A stretch of 64,000 nt of DNA from Acidimicrobiales bacterium AG-410-I20 (lineage in GTDB: Bacteria > Actinomycetota > Acidimicrobiia > Acidimicrobiales > MedAcidi-G1), in the NCBI GenBank assembly GCA_003215175.1, contig QCKS01000001.1, positions 1-64,000 on the forward strand. Reading direction: 5' to 3'. Below the pieces are notes generated by a model. It was given only the letters and a program-made list of their open reading frames with translations. It did no database searches and was not told where the DNA came from. How positions within the stretch are numbered: position 1 is the stretch's first letter; each line of letters starts with the position of its first letter. The position numbers and the translations under genes were made by a program. Below, piece by piece: positions 35,895-44,149 of this stretch.

Positions 35895-37076
35895 TCATTT
35901 CAATTGGGCTCTAACGGCAAGATCGGCTATTCCAGCGCCAACAGAAGAGTTCGTTAAAGTGAAACGCTTTACTTCATTTGCCTGGGTATAGAGAGTTGAG
36001 CCATCTAGCGAATGAGCGCCTATATCTATTTCATACATACCTTCAAGTAAAGGCAAATTCTCAAAGACAAATGTCAAATCAAGTTCAGAACCCACTCCCG
36101 AAAGATCAACATTAAGTAACTTCGTATTGGAAGAGTGGACTAAAGTACCCTCTATGGTTTTAATTGCGTAGGCGACCACCAAATCACTTATTGGTTTCGT
36201 TAAAGTCGCAATGACATTTATTCCAATTGGTTCATCAGATCGCACAGTCATAACCGGCCGATCTTCTGATTCAAGAGAAACAGAAACAATGCTTACCTCT
36301 TCAGTGGGAGAAGTCGAATGTGGCTCGGTTGAGTCATTTCTGGCATGAAGACTCTTTCGATAGTCAATTGCAGCTTCACGTGGACTGCCCTGAGAAATGA
36401 TTCGGCCATGGTCAAGAACAATTAATTCATCACAGATAGAAGAAGCAAGGTCAACATCATGAGTTACAAAAAGCATTGTTACACCCGATTCATTGAAGCG
36501 ACGTATTTGGTCCAGACACTTCAATTGAAAGGCTTCATCTCCAACTGCAAGAACTTCGTCAATTAGTAAAACTTCTGGCTCAATATTGGCAGCCAAAGCA
36601 AACCCAAGGCGAGCAAACATCCCAGAGGAATAATGTTTCATTTGAGTATCAATGAAATCTTCTAGCTCGGCAAACTCAACGATGCTGCTGAGGCGAGACT
36701 CTACTTCTAGTTTGGTAAGGCCCAGAATTGAACCAGCTAAATAAAGATTTTCTCTTCCAGTCAACTCAGGATGGAATCCCGCGCCAAGTTCAAGCAAAGC
36801 AGCCATACGACCTCTCACTGAGATTTCACCGGAAGTAGGCGTAAGCGTTCCAGCAATACATTTCAACAACGTTGACTTTCCTGAACCGTTATGACCAAGA
36901 ATTCCGGTCATTGACCCTTCGGGAACGTCAAAAGAAATATCGTGAATAGCATCAAATTCTGAGAACGGAATTCTTCCTAAATGCAGAGCACGCTCTTTTA
37001 TCGTTCTGAATTGCTCTTTGTAAATTCGGAAAGTCTTAGTAACTCCCTCAACAGAAATTGCATTTGTGCTCATCAT
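35895..37076 (-). CDS. Wzt-like ABC transporter ATPase with C-terminal carbohydrate-binding-type domain
   Basis: About 393 aa from ATG 37076 (second of two adjacent ATG codons also possible). Walker A GHNGSGKSTL, signature YSSGMFARLGFALA, Walker B VLLIDEVLAVGDEAF, and the switch His in FVTHDVD. After about residue 250 a beta-sandwich domain resembles the Wzt C-terminal domain that recognises the glycan's terminal modification. Partner permease is directly upstream; start and stop overlap by one base (TGATG). Confidence 0.9.
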   Translation of the reverse strand: MMSTNAISVEGVTKTFRIYKEQFRTIKERALHLGRIPFSEFDAIHDISFDVPEGSMTGILGHNGSGKSTLLKCIAGTLTPTSGEISVRGRMAALLELGAGFHPELTGRENLYLAGSILGLTKLEVESRLSSIVEFAELEDFIDTQMKHYSSGMFARLGFALAANIEPEVLLIDEVLAVGDEAFQLKCLDQIRRFNESGVTMLFVTHDVDLASSICDELIVLDHGRIISQGSPREAAIDYRKSLHARNDSTEPHSTSPTEEVSIVSVSLESEDRPVMTVRSDEPIGINVIATLTKPISDLVVAYAIKTIEGTLVHSSNTKLLNVDLSGVGSELDLTFVFENLPLLEGMYEIDIGAHSLDGSTLYTQANEVKRFTLTNSSVGAGIADLAVRAQLK

Positions 37077-37954
37077 CAAATCTTGTCTGCAAGTTGCGAA
37101 TCAAGGCGTTGAAAGAGTCTCAAAGAACCCCAAAGAAGAATCAAACCAACGGAAAGAACGATGGCCAGATTTTGGAAGTATTGCCATAATGAGACATCGG
37201 GCAAGTATCCCGCAGGGGGATTATGTAGTGCTTTTTGGAAAGCAAGCACTACAGGAGTGATTGGATTGAGCATCGCTACCCAGTCGGAACTCCCTAATCG
37301 ATCAGCAACTAAGTTGTAGTTATAAACAATTGGAGTAAGCCAAAACCAAGCAAGCAGTGAAATTTCTAAAAAATGTTGAATATCTCGATAGTAAACGTTC
37401 AGGGCAGACAAAGTTATTGCCCCAGCTGATGCCAGAACAATAACTACAAGTAGAGCTAAAGGAAGAAGAGAGATTGCAGCCCAATTTGGTTCATGCTGGA
37501 AAATCAATAGCGCTAAAACTAAAACACATGCTTGAAGAAAGAAGTGAATAGCCGACGCCCCAACACTAGCTAAAGGCAAAACTTCACGCGGAAACCAGAT
37601 CTTCTTCACGATCGAAGCGTTTCCAATAATGGCTCCTGTCCCGCTATTAAGACTTGAAGAGAAAAAGTTCCATATCAGTAATCCTGATAATAGAAAAATG
37701 GCAAACATTGGAATACTTGTACGCAAAATTTCTTGAAACACTAAAGAGAAAACGACCAGATAAAGAAGAGGATTTAATAAAGACCAAATAAACCCTAAGA
37801 CACTGTTCTTATACCGAAGCTGAAGTTCGGTTTTGGTTAGATTAAAGAGCAACTCTCGGTAAGAGAAAATTTTTCGAATACTTCGATTGTCCACTGATTT
37901 GCGACTCTTCTGTGAAGTTTTTTGTTTTTCAATCATTCGTTTCACTCCACTCAA
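37076..37954 (-). CDS. Wzm-like ABC-2 polysaccharide export permease
   Basis: 292 aa. A charged N-terminal amphipathic region is followed by YRELLFNLTKTELQLRYKNS and six membrane segments, with LGFIWSLLNPLLYLVVF the classic first-helix signature of TagG/Wzm permeases. Forms the channel for a finished lipid-linked glycan with the Wzt ATPase next to it. Divergent from the GT4 gene at 38093. Confidence 0.9.
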   Translation of the reverse strand: MSGVKRMIEKQKTSQKSRKSVDNRSIRKIFSYRELLFNLTKTELQLRYKNSVLGFIWSLLNPLLYLVVFSLVFQEILRTSIPMFAIFLLSGLLIWNFFSSSLNSGTGAIIGNASIVKKIWFPREVLPLASVGASAIHFFLQACVLVLALLIFQHEPNWAAISLLPLALLVVIVLASAGAITLSALNVYYRDIQHFLEISLLAWFWLTPIVYNYNLVADRLGSSDWVAMLNPITPVVLAFQKALHNPPAGYLPDVSLWQYFQNLAIVLSVGLILLWGSLRLFQRLDSQLADKI

Positions 37955-38092
37955 AGCCTATCAGGGCACTTATTTAAGGTTGAGTCAGTTCTAATGGTCA
38001 GGATTCAAAGGCCCCCACTGTTTAGAATGATGCTGTGGTGAAAGACTATTTAACTGATTCCTGTAAACAAGATTTCTATCTCAGGTGAAGAC

Positions 38093-39145
38093 ATGAAGAC
38101 GGTGCATCACGTAACTCCCACATTCCAACAGCATGACGCTCTGGGGCAACATACGAAAGAACTCCACCACTTGGTTCAGTCATTTAACTGCCGGTCATTT
38201 ATTTGGTCATCAGACAAGCGGCGTTCATCACCAGCGCGAAATGCAAAACGGCTCAAAGTAAGCGATTCAGGCGAAGATCTCATTATTTATCAAGCTGCCA
38301 CTGGTTCTTCAGTGTTAGAAAAAGTTATGAAAAGTAATGCACAACTAATTATCAATTACCACAACATCACCCCCGCGACTTATTTTGATCAGTGGTCACC
38401 TGATTTAGCTTCGGAACTCCGAATGGGCCGCCGTCAACTTATAGAGCTATCAGATCGCGCGAGTTTTGCTATTGCCGACTCTGAATACAATGCCGCAGAA
38501 CTAAGGTCTTTAGGGTTCTCTGACGTAGTAGTCGTTCCTGTTTTATTCAAACTAGGAGAAAAGAAAGAAGTAAATGAGAGGATGGAGCCATTGCAAAATG
38601 GTTCTCAATGGTTGTTCGTCGGCCGCATCGTGCCAAACAAAGCGCAACACGATTTAGTCACTGCCTTTGCTGCTTATCAACAAATGTATGACCGAGAGGC
38701 AAAACTCATCCTTATCGGAACTGGGCTAGCACCGTATGAGAAAGCGATTCAAGAATTAATTAGAGAGCTTGGTCTTCAACAATCAGTCAAATTGCTTGGA
38801 GCGACAACTGAGGAAGAGAAACGCCAGTACTTTCTTTCCAGCGATATTTATGTTTCTCTTTCAGAGCACGAAGGATTTGGTATTCCTTTAGTGGAAGCAA
38901 TGCATTACGGGCTTCCCGTTGTTGCTTATGAAGCAGCCGCGGTAAGGGAGACTTTAGGGGGGAAAGGGTTACTGCTTGACTCTAAGAAACCTACTGAAGT
39001 CGCTGCAGTGGTCCATGAGATTCTTCAAGATGATCAAATACTAAATTCACTGGCTAGTGATGGTTACCAGCGCGCCGAAGAGTTGTCGTTTGAGTTGAAT
39101 CTAGAGGAATACAAGAGAGTTTTATCTCCGCTAATTTCCGGCTGA
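38093..39145 (+). CDS. GT4-family glycosyltransferase
   Basis: 350 aa. N-terminal half has VHHVTPTFQQHDALGQHTKE and NYHNITPATYFDQW; donor half has FVGRIVPNKAQHDLVTAF and the EX7E segment SEHEGFGIPLVEAMHYGLPV. Retaining GT-B enzyme of the exported-polysaccharide cluster. The likely relative at 33250-34320 points to duplication. It converges with the carboxylase gene (6 bases between stops). Confidence 0.88.
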   Translation: MKTVHHVTPTFQQHDALGQHTKELHHLVQSFNCRSFIWSSDKRRSSPARNAKRLKVSDSGEDLIIYQAATGSSVLEKVMKSNAQLIINYHNITPATYFDQWSPDLASELRMGRRQLIELSDRASFAIADSEYNAAELRSLGFSDVVVVPVLFKLGEKKEVNERMEPLQNGSQWLFVGRIVPNKAQHDLVTAFAAYQQMYDREAKLILIGTGLAPYEKAIQELIRELGLQQSVKLLGATTEEEKRQYFLSSDIYVSLSEHEGFGIPLVEAMHYGLPVVAYEAAAVRETLGGKGLLLDSKKPTEVAAVVHEILQDDQILNSLASDGYQRAEELSFELNLEEYKRVLSPLISG

Positions 39146-39151
39146 TTTTTG

Positions 39152-40891
39152 TCATTCAATTACAGCTACAACATCGCCGTTTCCGACAGAATCTCCTGAA
39201 GATACCCGTATTTCCATTATCTTTCCTGCTTTTTCAGCAAGGATATTGTTTTCCATTTTCATGGCTTCTAAAACACAAATCGGATCACCTATCTCAACGG
39301 AATCCCCAACTTCAACAAGGACTTTGATAATTGTTCCTTGCATAGGAACTCGAACTTCGTTAGTCCCCGAGCCACTTGCTGCTTTTTTCCCTTGCGACCG
39401 TCTTTTGACATTACGCTCAACACCTGAGTTGTCGGGAACCCACATCGTCACGTCAAATCTTTTCCCGTTTACCTCAACAGTTGTCTCTTTCTTGAGAGTT
39501 GACTGGGAATCTTCCTGCTTTGAAGACTCTTTTTCGCTGCTGATTCCAGATAGATCAAGAGAATCTTCAACCCATTTAGTTGAATGAGAACAAGATTGGA
39601 AATCTTCGTGCTCAAGAATCGCTATATCTGCAGGGATTGTTGTAGCAACTCCACTAACCTCTAATTCGCTTAAGGCTCTTAGGGAACGATTGATCGCAGT
39701 GACCCTGTCTTTGCCCCACACGACGAGTTTCGCTATCAAGTTGTCGTAAAACTGACTTATTTCATCTCCCGATTCGTAACCAGAATCAAATCGGACTCCA
39801 AAGCCATCTGGTGGACTGAGTTCAGTGATTTTTCCAGGAGAAGGAAGAAAACTCCCTCCTGCAGGGTTCTCAGCATTAATACGTATTTCAATAGCATGTC
39901 CTCGTATCTCTAAATCTTCTTGAGAGATATCTAAGGGAGACCCATCCGCAATTTTAAGTTGTTGTTCAACTAGATCTATTCCCGTTACGAGTTCGGTTAC
40001 TGGGTGTTCAACTTGCAGACGAGTGTTCATTTCTAAGTAATAAAATTCACCATCTTCATAAAGGAACTCAACGGTGCCAGCGTTCGTGTAGCCGCATCCC
40101 TTCGCAACTTTCACCGCAGCTTCACCCATGGCTTGTTTTATAGACTCAGGAATATCCGGAGCAGGTGCCTCTTCAATAAGTTTCTGGTGTCTTCGCTGCG
40201 CCGAACAATCTCGGTCGCCAAGATAAATAACATTGCCATGTTCATCGGCAAGAATTTGAATCTCTATATGGCGAGGAGCAGTTAAATATCTCTCCATATA
40301 TAGTTCGTCCCTACCAAAGTAGGCGAGAGATTCTCTTTGAGCGGAATCTATAGCGGACTCAACTTCCTCAGGAGCCGATACGACTTTCATTCCTCGCCCC
40401 CCTCCGCCGTAAGCAGCTTTTATAGCCACTGGATATCCATACGTTTCCGCAAAAGAATGCACCTGTTCAGGCGAAGTAATTAGTTCAGTTGTGCCAGGGA
40501 CTCCTAAGACTCCAACATTTTCCGCTGCTTGGCGTGCACTAATTTTGTCCCCCATTACCTCAATGGATTCAGGTGGAGGCCCAATGAATTTAATACCTTT
40601 CTTCTCTATCTCTCGAGCGAAGTCGGCATTCTCGGAAAAAAACCCATACCCGGGATGAACAGCATCTGCTTCACATTCTTCAAGAATCTTCAGAATAGAT
40701 TCCGTATTCAGATACGTCTCTGCAGCAGATTGCCCCGGTAAGGCGTATGCTTCATCTGCAAGTCGAGTATGGAGAGCATTACGATCTAAATCTGAGTAAA
40801 CAGCAACCGAAGTAATTCCAAGTTCCCGGCATGCCCTAATTACACGAACTGCGATTTCGCCTCGATTAGCGATTAAAACTTTTGAAAACAC
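39152..40891 (-). CDS. Acyl-CoA carboxylase alpha chain (biotin carboxylase plus BCCP)
   Basis: 579 aa. Biotin carboxylase N-domain (KVLIANRGEIAVRVIRACRE), ATP-grasp centre (YGGGGRGMKVV; EMNTRLQVEHPVTE) and a C-terminal biotinyl domain with the biotin Lys in EAMKMEN. It carboxylates biotin with bicarbonate and ATP; the carboxyltransferase beta chain is elsewhere. A fused chain of this size is the actinobacterial AccA3-type subunit that serves acetyl- or propionyl-CoA carboxylases. The biotin ligase gene is divergent, 18 bases away, matching its need for biotinylation. Confidence 0.93.
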   Translation of the reverse strand: MFSKVLIANRGEIAVRVIRACRELGITSVAVYSDLDRNALHTRLADEAYALPGQSAAETYLNTESILKILEECEADAVHPGYGFFSENADFAREIEKKGIKFIGPPPESIEVMGDKISARQAAENVGVLGVPGTTELITSPEQVHSFAETYGYPVAIKAAYGGGGRGMKVVSAPEEVESAIDSAQRESLAYFGRDELYMERYLTAPRHIEIQILADEHGNVIYLGDRDCSAQRRHQKLIEEAPAPDIPESIKQAMGEAAVKVAKGCGYTNAGTVEFLYEDGEFYYLEMNTRLQVEHPVTELVTGIDLVEQQLKIADGSPLDISQEDLEIRGHAIEIRINAENPAGGSFLPSPGKITELSPPDGFGVRFDSGYESGDEISQFYDNLIAKLVVWGKDRVTAINRSLRALSELEVSGVATTIPADIAILEHEDFQSCSHSTKWVEDSLDLSGISSEKESSKQEDSQSTLKKETTVEVNGKRFDVTMWVPDNSGVERNVKRRSQGKKAASGSGTNEVRVPMQGTIIKVLVEVGDSVEIGDPICVLEAMKMENNILAEKAGKIMEIRVSSGDSVGNGDVVAVIE

Positions 40892-40909
40892 CCTCTAATG
40901 GTTACATAA

Positions 40910-41722
40910 ATGAACGGCAACTCAAACCACCAAACATGGAAAGAATTGGAATTAATAGGCAAAAGCCTAATTAATACGCGATTTAAGGCCATTTACTATG
41001 TCTCACAGACAGGATCAACTAATTCAGATTTGATTTCTCAAGCCAGTCAAGGAGCAGAAGACGGGCTGGTTTTAGCTACTGGACATCAAGTAAAAGGAAG
41101 AGGGCGATTAGATCGACTTTGGGAAGCCCCACCAGAAACTAACCTCTTATTTTCCATCTTAATTCAACCAAGAATCCTGCCCCAAAGCTTTCCGCTGGTT
41201 ACTCCTGCTCTTGCATTAAGTCTCGTAAATGTCCTTGCTGGACACAGCGTAGACAGTCAAGTCAAATGGCCAAATGACGTCTGGTTAAGTGGAAAGAACC
41301 GAGGGAAAATCGCTGGAATTCTTGCTGAATCAGTAAAAGTAGATGACCTCTCTCAGAAGCTTGTTATCGGAATGGGATGTAATGTGGCTTGGCCGACTTC
41401 AAAAGACGAGGTCCCGTTTGAAGCCTCGTCCTTGAAAGAAGTCGGTTTAGATATAGAACCTAACGACCTCTTGTGTGCGGTCCTTCTGGAGTTCGAAAAT
41501 CAACTTAATAAATTAGAGAATCCAAATGGACCTGAATTACTCCGTAAAGAATTACTTAAAAAATCAGCAACTATAGGCAAAAGAGTCTTAGTTCAACAAC
41601 ACTCCGGAGATATAGAAGGCGAAGCAGTGGATCTAGATCCATCAGGAGCGCTTATCATCAGCGATGGAGTGAAAGAGTATTCCGTTCTCGCCGGCGATGT
41701 CGTACACCTACGCGAGGCTTAA
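40910..41722 (+). CDS. birA: Biotin-protein ligase
   Basis: 270 aa. Biotin/ATP site motifs TGHQVKGRGRLDRLW and VKWPNDVWL plus KIAGILAES; a small C-terminal SH3-like domain from about 215. No N-terminal helix-turn-helix, so a monofunctional ligase, not a repressor. It biotinylates the BCCP domain of the carboxylase encoded divergently next to it. It converges with the PabC-like gene, 1 base between. Confidence 0.92.
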   Translation: MNGNSNHQTWKELELIGKSLINTRFKAIYYVSQTGSTNSDLISQASQGAEDGLVLATGHQVKGRGRLDRLWEAPPETNLLFSILIQPRILPQSFPLVTPALALSLVNVLAGHSVDSQVKWPNDVWLSGKNRGKIAGILAESVKVDDLSQKLVIGMGCNVAWPTSKDEVPFEASSLKEVGLDIEPNDLLCAVLLEFENQLNKLENPNGPELLRKELLKKSATIGKRVLVQQHSGDIEGEAVDLDPSGALIISDGVKEYSVLAGDVVHLREA

Positions 41723-41723
41723 T

Positions 41724-42554
41724 TCACGGATCCGTTTTAGAGGATTTAAGTTCGCTAAAAGCTTCACTTATCTTTTTCGTGGTTGAACCGGGACAGAAGG
41801 GCAGAACAAGATCGTCAAATCTAGAAATTGGACTTAAATCACGAGTTGAAGAAGTAAGAAAAGCTTCGCTGCAATCACTCAGTTCCTCTGGAGTGATATC
41901 ACGCTCAACCACTTCCGCAATTTCTAAGACAAGTTCTCTAGTTATGCCTGCCAGGCATCCAGAAGCAAGTGGCGGGGTAACTAACTCTTCATTAATAACA
42001 AGAAAAATATTAGTTCCGGTTCCTTCACACAAAAGCCCTCCTGTGTTCAAGAACAGAGCTTCATCGCAGTCACGCTGATGAGCTCTTTCTAGCGCCAAGA
42101 CATTCTCTGCATAAGAAGTAGTTTTTAGTCCAGTTAGAGCACCACGTTCATTCCGAGGCCAAGGAACAATATGAATACATTCAGAGGGTGGCCAGACTTT
42201 CCTTCCTTGAGTAGCGACTATAAGAGTTCCCGGATTATTTCCGCGGGCCGAACCAAGAACGCCTGAACCGCTCGACCAAGTGACGCGAATTAATCCTGCT
42301 TCCGGATCAGCATGCAGCACAGCATCTATAGCTTCTTTGATCTTTTTTTCATCTGGGGGTAATAGCCCAAGCCCTTCAGATGAGTTCTTCAGGCGTTTCA
42401 AATGTCGTGTAAGAGCAAAAGGTCTCCCTTCATGGACTTGAAGCGTCTCAAAAACTCCATCTCCAACTATTACAGCGTGGTCATTAGGCAAGATTGCTTT
42501 CTGGCCCGGTTCAATTAAAGAACCGTTCACCCACGAAACTCCAGAAATATCCAT
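41724..42554 (-). CDS. Class IV PLP lyase/aminotransferase, PabC-like
   Basis: 276 aa. PLP Lys in GLKTTSYAENVLALERA, the lyase/aminotransferase IV fold with GDGVFETLQVHEGRPF at the N-terminus and NTGGLLCEGTGTNIFLV in the pocket. Best reading is 4-amino-4-deoxychorismate lyase (releases pyruvate to give p-aminobenzoate for folate); a D-amino-acid or branched-chain aminotransferase cannot be excluded from sequence alone. Confidence 0.82.
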   Translation of the reverse strand: MDISGVSWVNGSLIEPGQKAILPNDHAVIVGDGVFETLQVHEGRPFALTRHLKRLKNSSEGLGLLPPDEKKIKEAIDAVLHADPEAGLIRVTWSSGSGVLGSARGNNPGTLIVATQGRKVWPPSECIHIVPWPRNERGALTGLKTTSYAENVLALERAHQRDCDEALFLNTGGLLCEGTGTNIFLVINEELVTPPLASGCLAGITRELVLEIAEVVERDITPEELSDCSEAFLTSSTRDLSPISRFDDLVLPFCPGSTTKKISEAFSELKSSKTDP

Positions 42555-42610
42555 AGTTAGTAGCGTAGACGCGACACCGGGTAAGGAATGGTCACTGATA
42601 CCATTTCTTT

Positions 42611-44149
42611 GTGCCTTCTCTAGAACCCAAGAAATTCCGACGCACTTGGCCGCAGAGGACTCTTATCGTCTTCAGCCTTTCGTTTGTCGCTGTTCTTATA
42701 TTTGCATCAGTACGACTCAACAAGTTTGATGATGCAGTCGGAAGCATTGTACGCATTGAGGTTCCCTCAGGAGTCTTAGCTGAAATACCAACAGAAGAAC
42801 TTGAGATTCAAGAAAATTCTGACTCCCCACTTGTAGCAGTTAACCCAGCTTTTTCCCGTAACTTCCTAATCATTGGAACGGATAGCGCTGTAGGGCTAGA
42901 TCCCTCTGATCCTGCTTCTCATAGAGATCATCCAGAAGGGTATGCCTTAGCGGATGTAATTATGCTTGTGCGAGTTGATCCGGTAAACAACTTGATCAAT
43001 ATGATGTCAATCCCACGAGATCTTTATCTTCCTATTTATAGTCAGGGCGACTATATCCGCGAAGAAAAAATTGCTTCAGCCATGCTTGTGGGCGGTTTAG
43101 AAAAGGGAGCCCCCACTCTCGTAGAGACCGTTAGCGTCAATTTTGACGTACCAATCCACAATTTCGTTGTGATGGATTTTCTAGGATTCGAACAACTTAT
43201 TGATTTAATTGGTGGAGTTTCAATGTGGTTTGAGTACCCGATACGAGACCTCTCCTCAAAATTATCTGTGAATAATTCAGGGTGTAGCGAGTTTGATGGA
43301 AGAACTTCCTTGGCTTATGTGAGAAGCCGAAAATTAGAGGCTCTTGTTGATGGTTGGTGGCGTCGGGTCGGAGTTTCAAATGACATGGAACGAAATCAGC
43401 GACAGCAAGAATTCATGATAAGAATTTTAGAAGAATTGGTTAATCAAGGTATTTCAAATCTGCTGACTGACGATGCACTGCTTGAAGCAGCTGTTGAAAT
43501 GGTTGTATTTGATGAACGGTTAACTTTGGGAGAGCTAGTAGATCTTGGTCAGGCTTTTGCGAGTGTGAGCAGTGACCAAGTAATTCGACATGTACTTCCT
43601 GTTGTTGATGCAGAAATTGGCGAACTTTCGGTACTCCAAAAAGGGGAAGGTTGGCAGTCTGCATTTGATGTATTTCGCGGTTCGTATACTTTGGCGGAAA
43701 ACGTTCCCATTCTTCTTGTTAACGCAAGAGATGATGGAATAGTCGCAACAGTCGAAGATTACTTAACTGATGGTGGATTCATTGTGCAGACGGTACAAAG
43801 TGATCTTCAAAATGAAACTGTAATTCGTTCATCTCCCGAACAATTCGAGGACTCGGTCTTCGTAGGCCGAATAGTTACGCCTGTTCCTAAATTTGAATTT
43901 GTTAATGGTTTTTCTGGCCCTGTGGAATTAGTGCTGGGAGCAGATTTTCAAGGACTCAATTGGCCACCAGCAGCCACTGAAGAAATTGAGTCAATCGCAG
44001 AAACTTATTTGAATTCGGGCACAGATGAAAATGCATTTTCGGTATTTGGGTCTGAGGGTTCATTCATAATGAGTCCTAGAAGATTGCAGATTCGAAATTC
44101 TGTGGAAGGAGTAAATGGAATCCCTCCCGAGGGCGTTACTTGCGACTAG
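42611..44149 (+). CDS. LytR-CpsA-Psr (LCP) family phosphotransferase
   Basis: 512 aa, GTG start. A single N-terminal membrane anchor (about 17-36). LCP domain with FLIIGTDSAVG, ADVIMLVRVDP and MSIPRDLYLPI (conserved Arg of the polyprenyl-phosphate site), RSRK and ERNQRQQEFM. The last ~150 residues include a LytR_C-like domain (NVPILLVNARDDGIVATV). LCP enzymes move glycopolymers from lipid carriers to peptidoglycan, which fits the glycan genes on either side. Stop overlaps the convergent GT2 gene. Confidence 0.9.
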   Translation: MPSLEPKKFRRTWPQRTLIVFSLSFVAVLIFASVRLNKFDDAVGSIVRIEVPSGVLAEIPTEELEIQENSDSPLVAVNPAFSRNFLIIGTDSAVGLDPSDPASHRDHPEGYALADVIMLVRVDPVNNLINMMSIPRDLYLPIYSQGDYIREEKIASAMLVGGLEKGAPTLVETVSVNFDVPIHNFVVMDFLGFEQLIDLIGGVSMWFEYPIRDLSSKLSVNNSGCSEFDGRTSLAYVRSRKLEALVDGWWRRVGVSNDMERNQRQQEFMIRILEELVNQGISNLLTDDALLEAAVEMVVFDERLTLGELVDLGQAFASVSSDQVIRHVLPVVDAEIGELSVLQKGEGWQSAFDVFRGSYTLAENVPILLVNARDDGIVATVEDYLTDGGFIVQTVQSDLQNETVIRSSPEQFEDSVFVGRIVTPVPKFEFVNGFSGPVELVLGADFQGLNWPPAATEEIESIAETYLNSGTDENAFSVFGSEGSFIMSPRRLQIRNSVEGVNGIPPEGVTCD

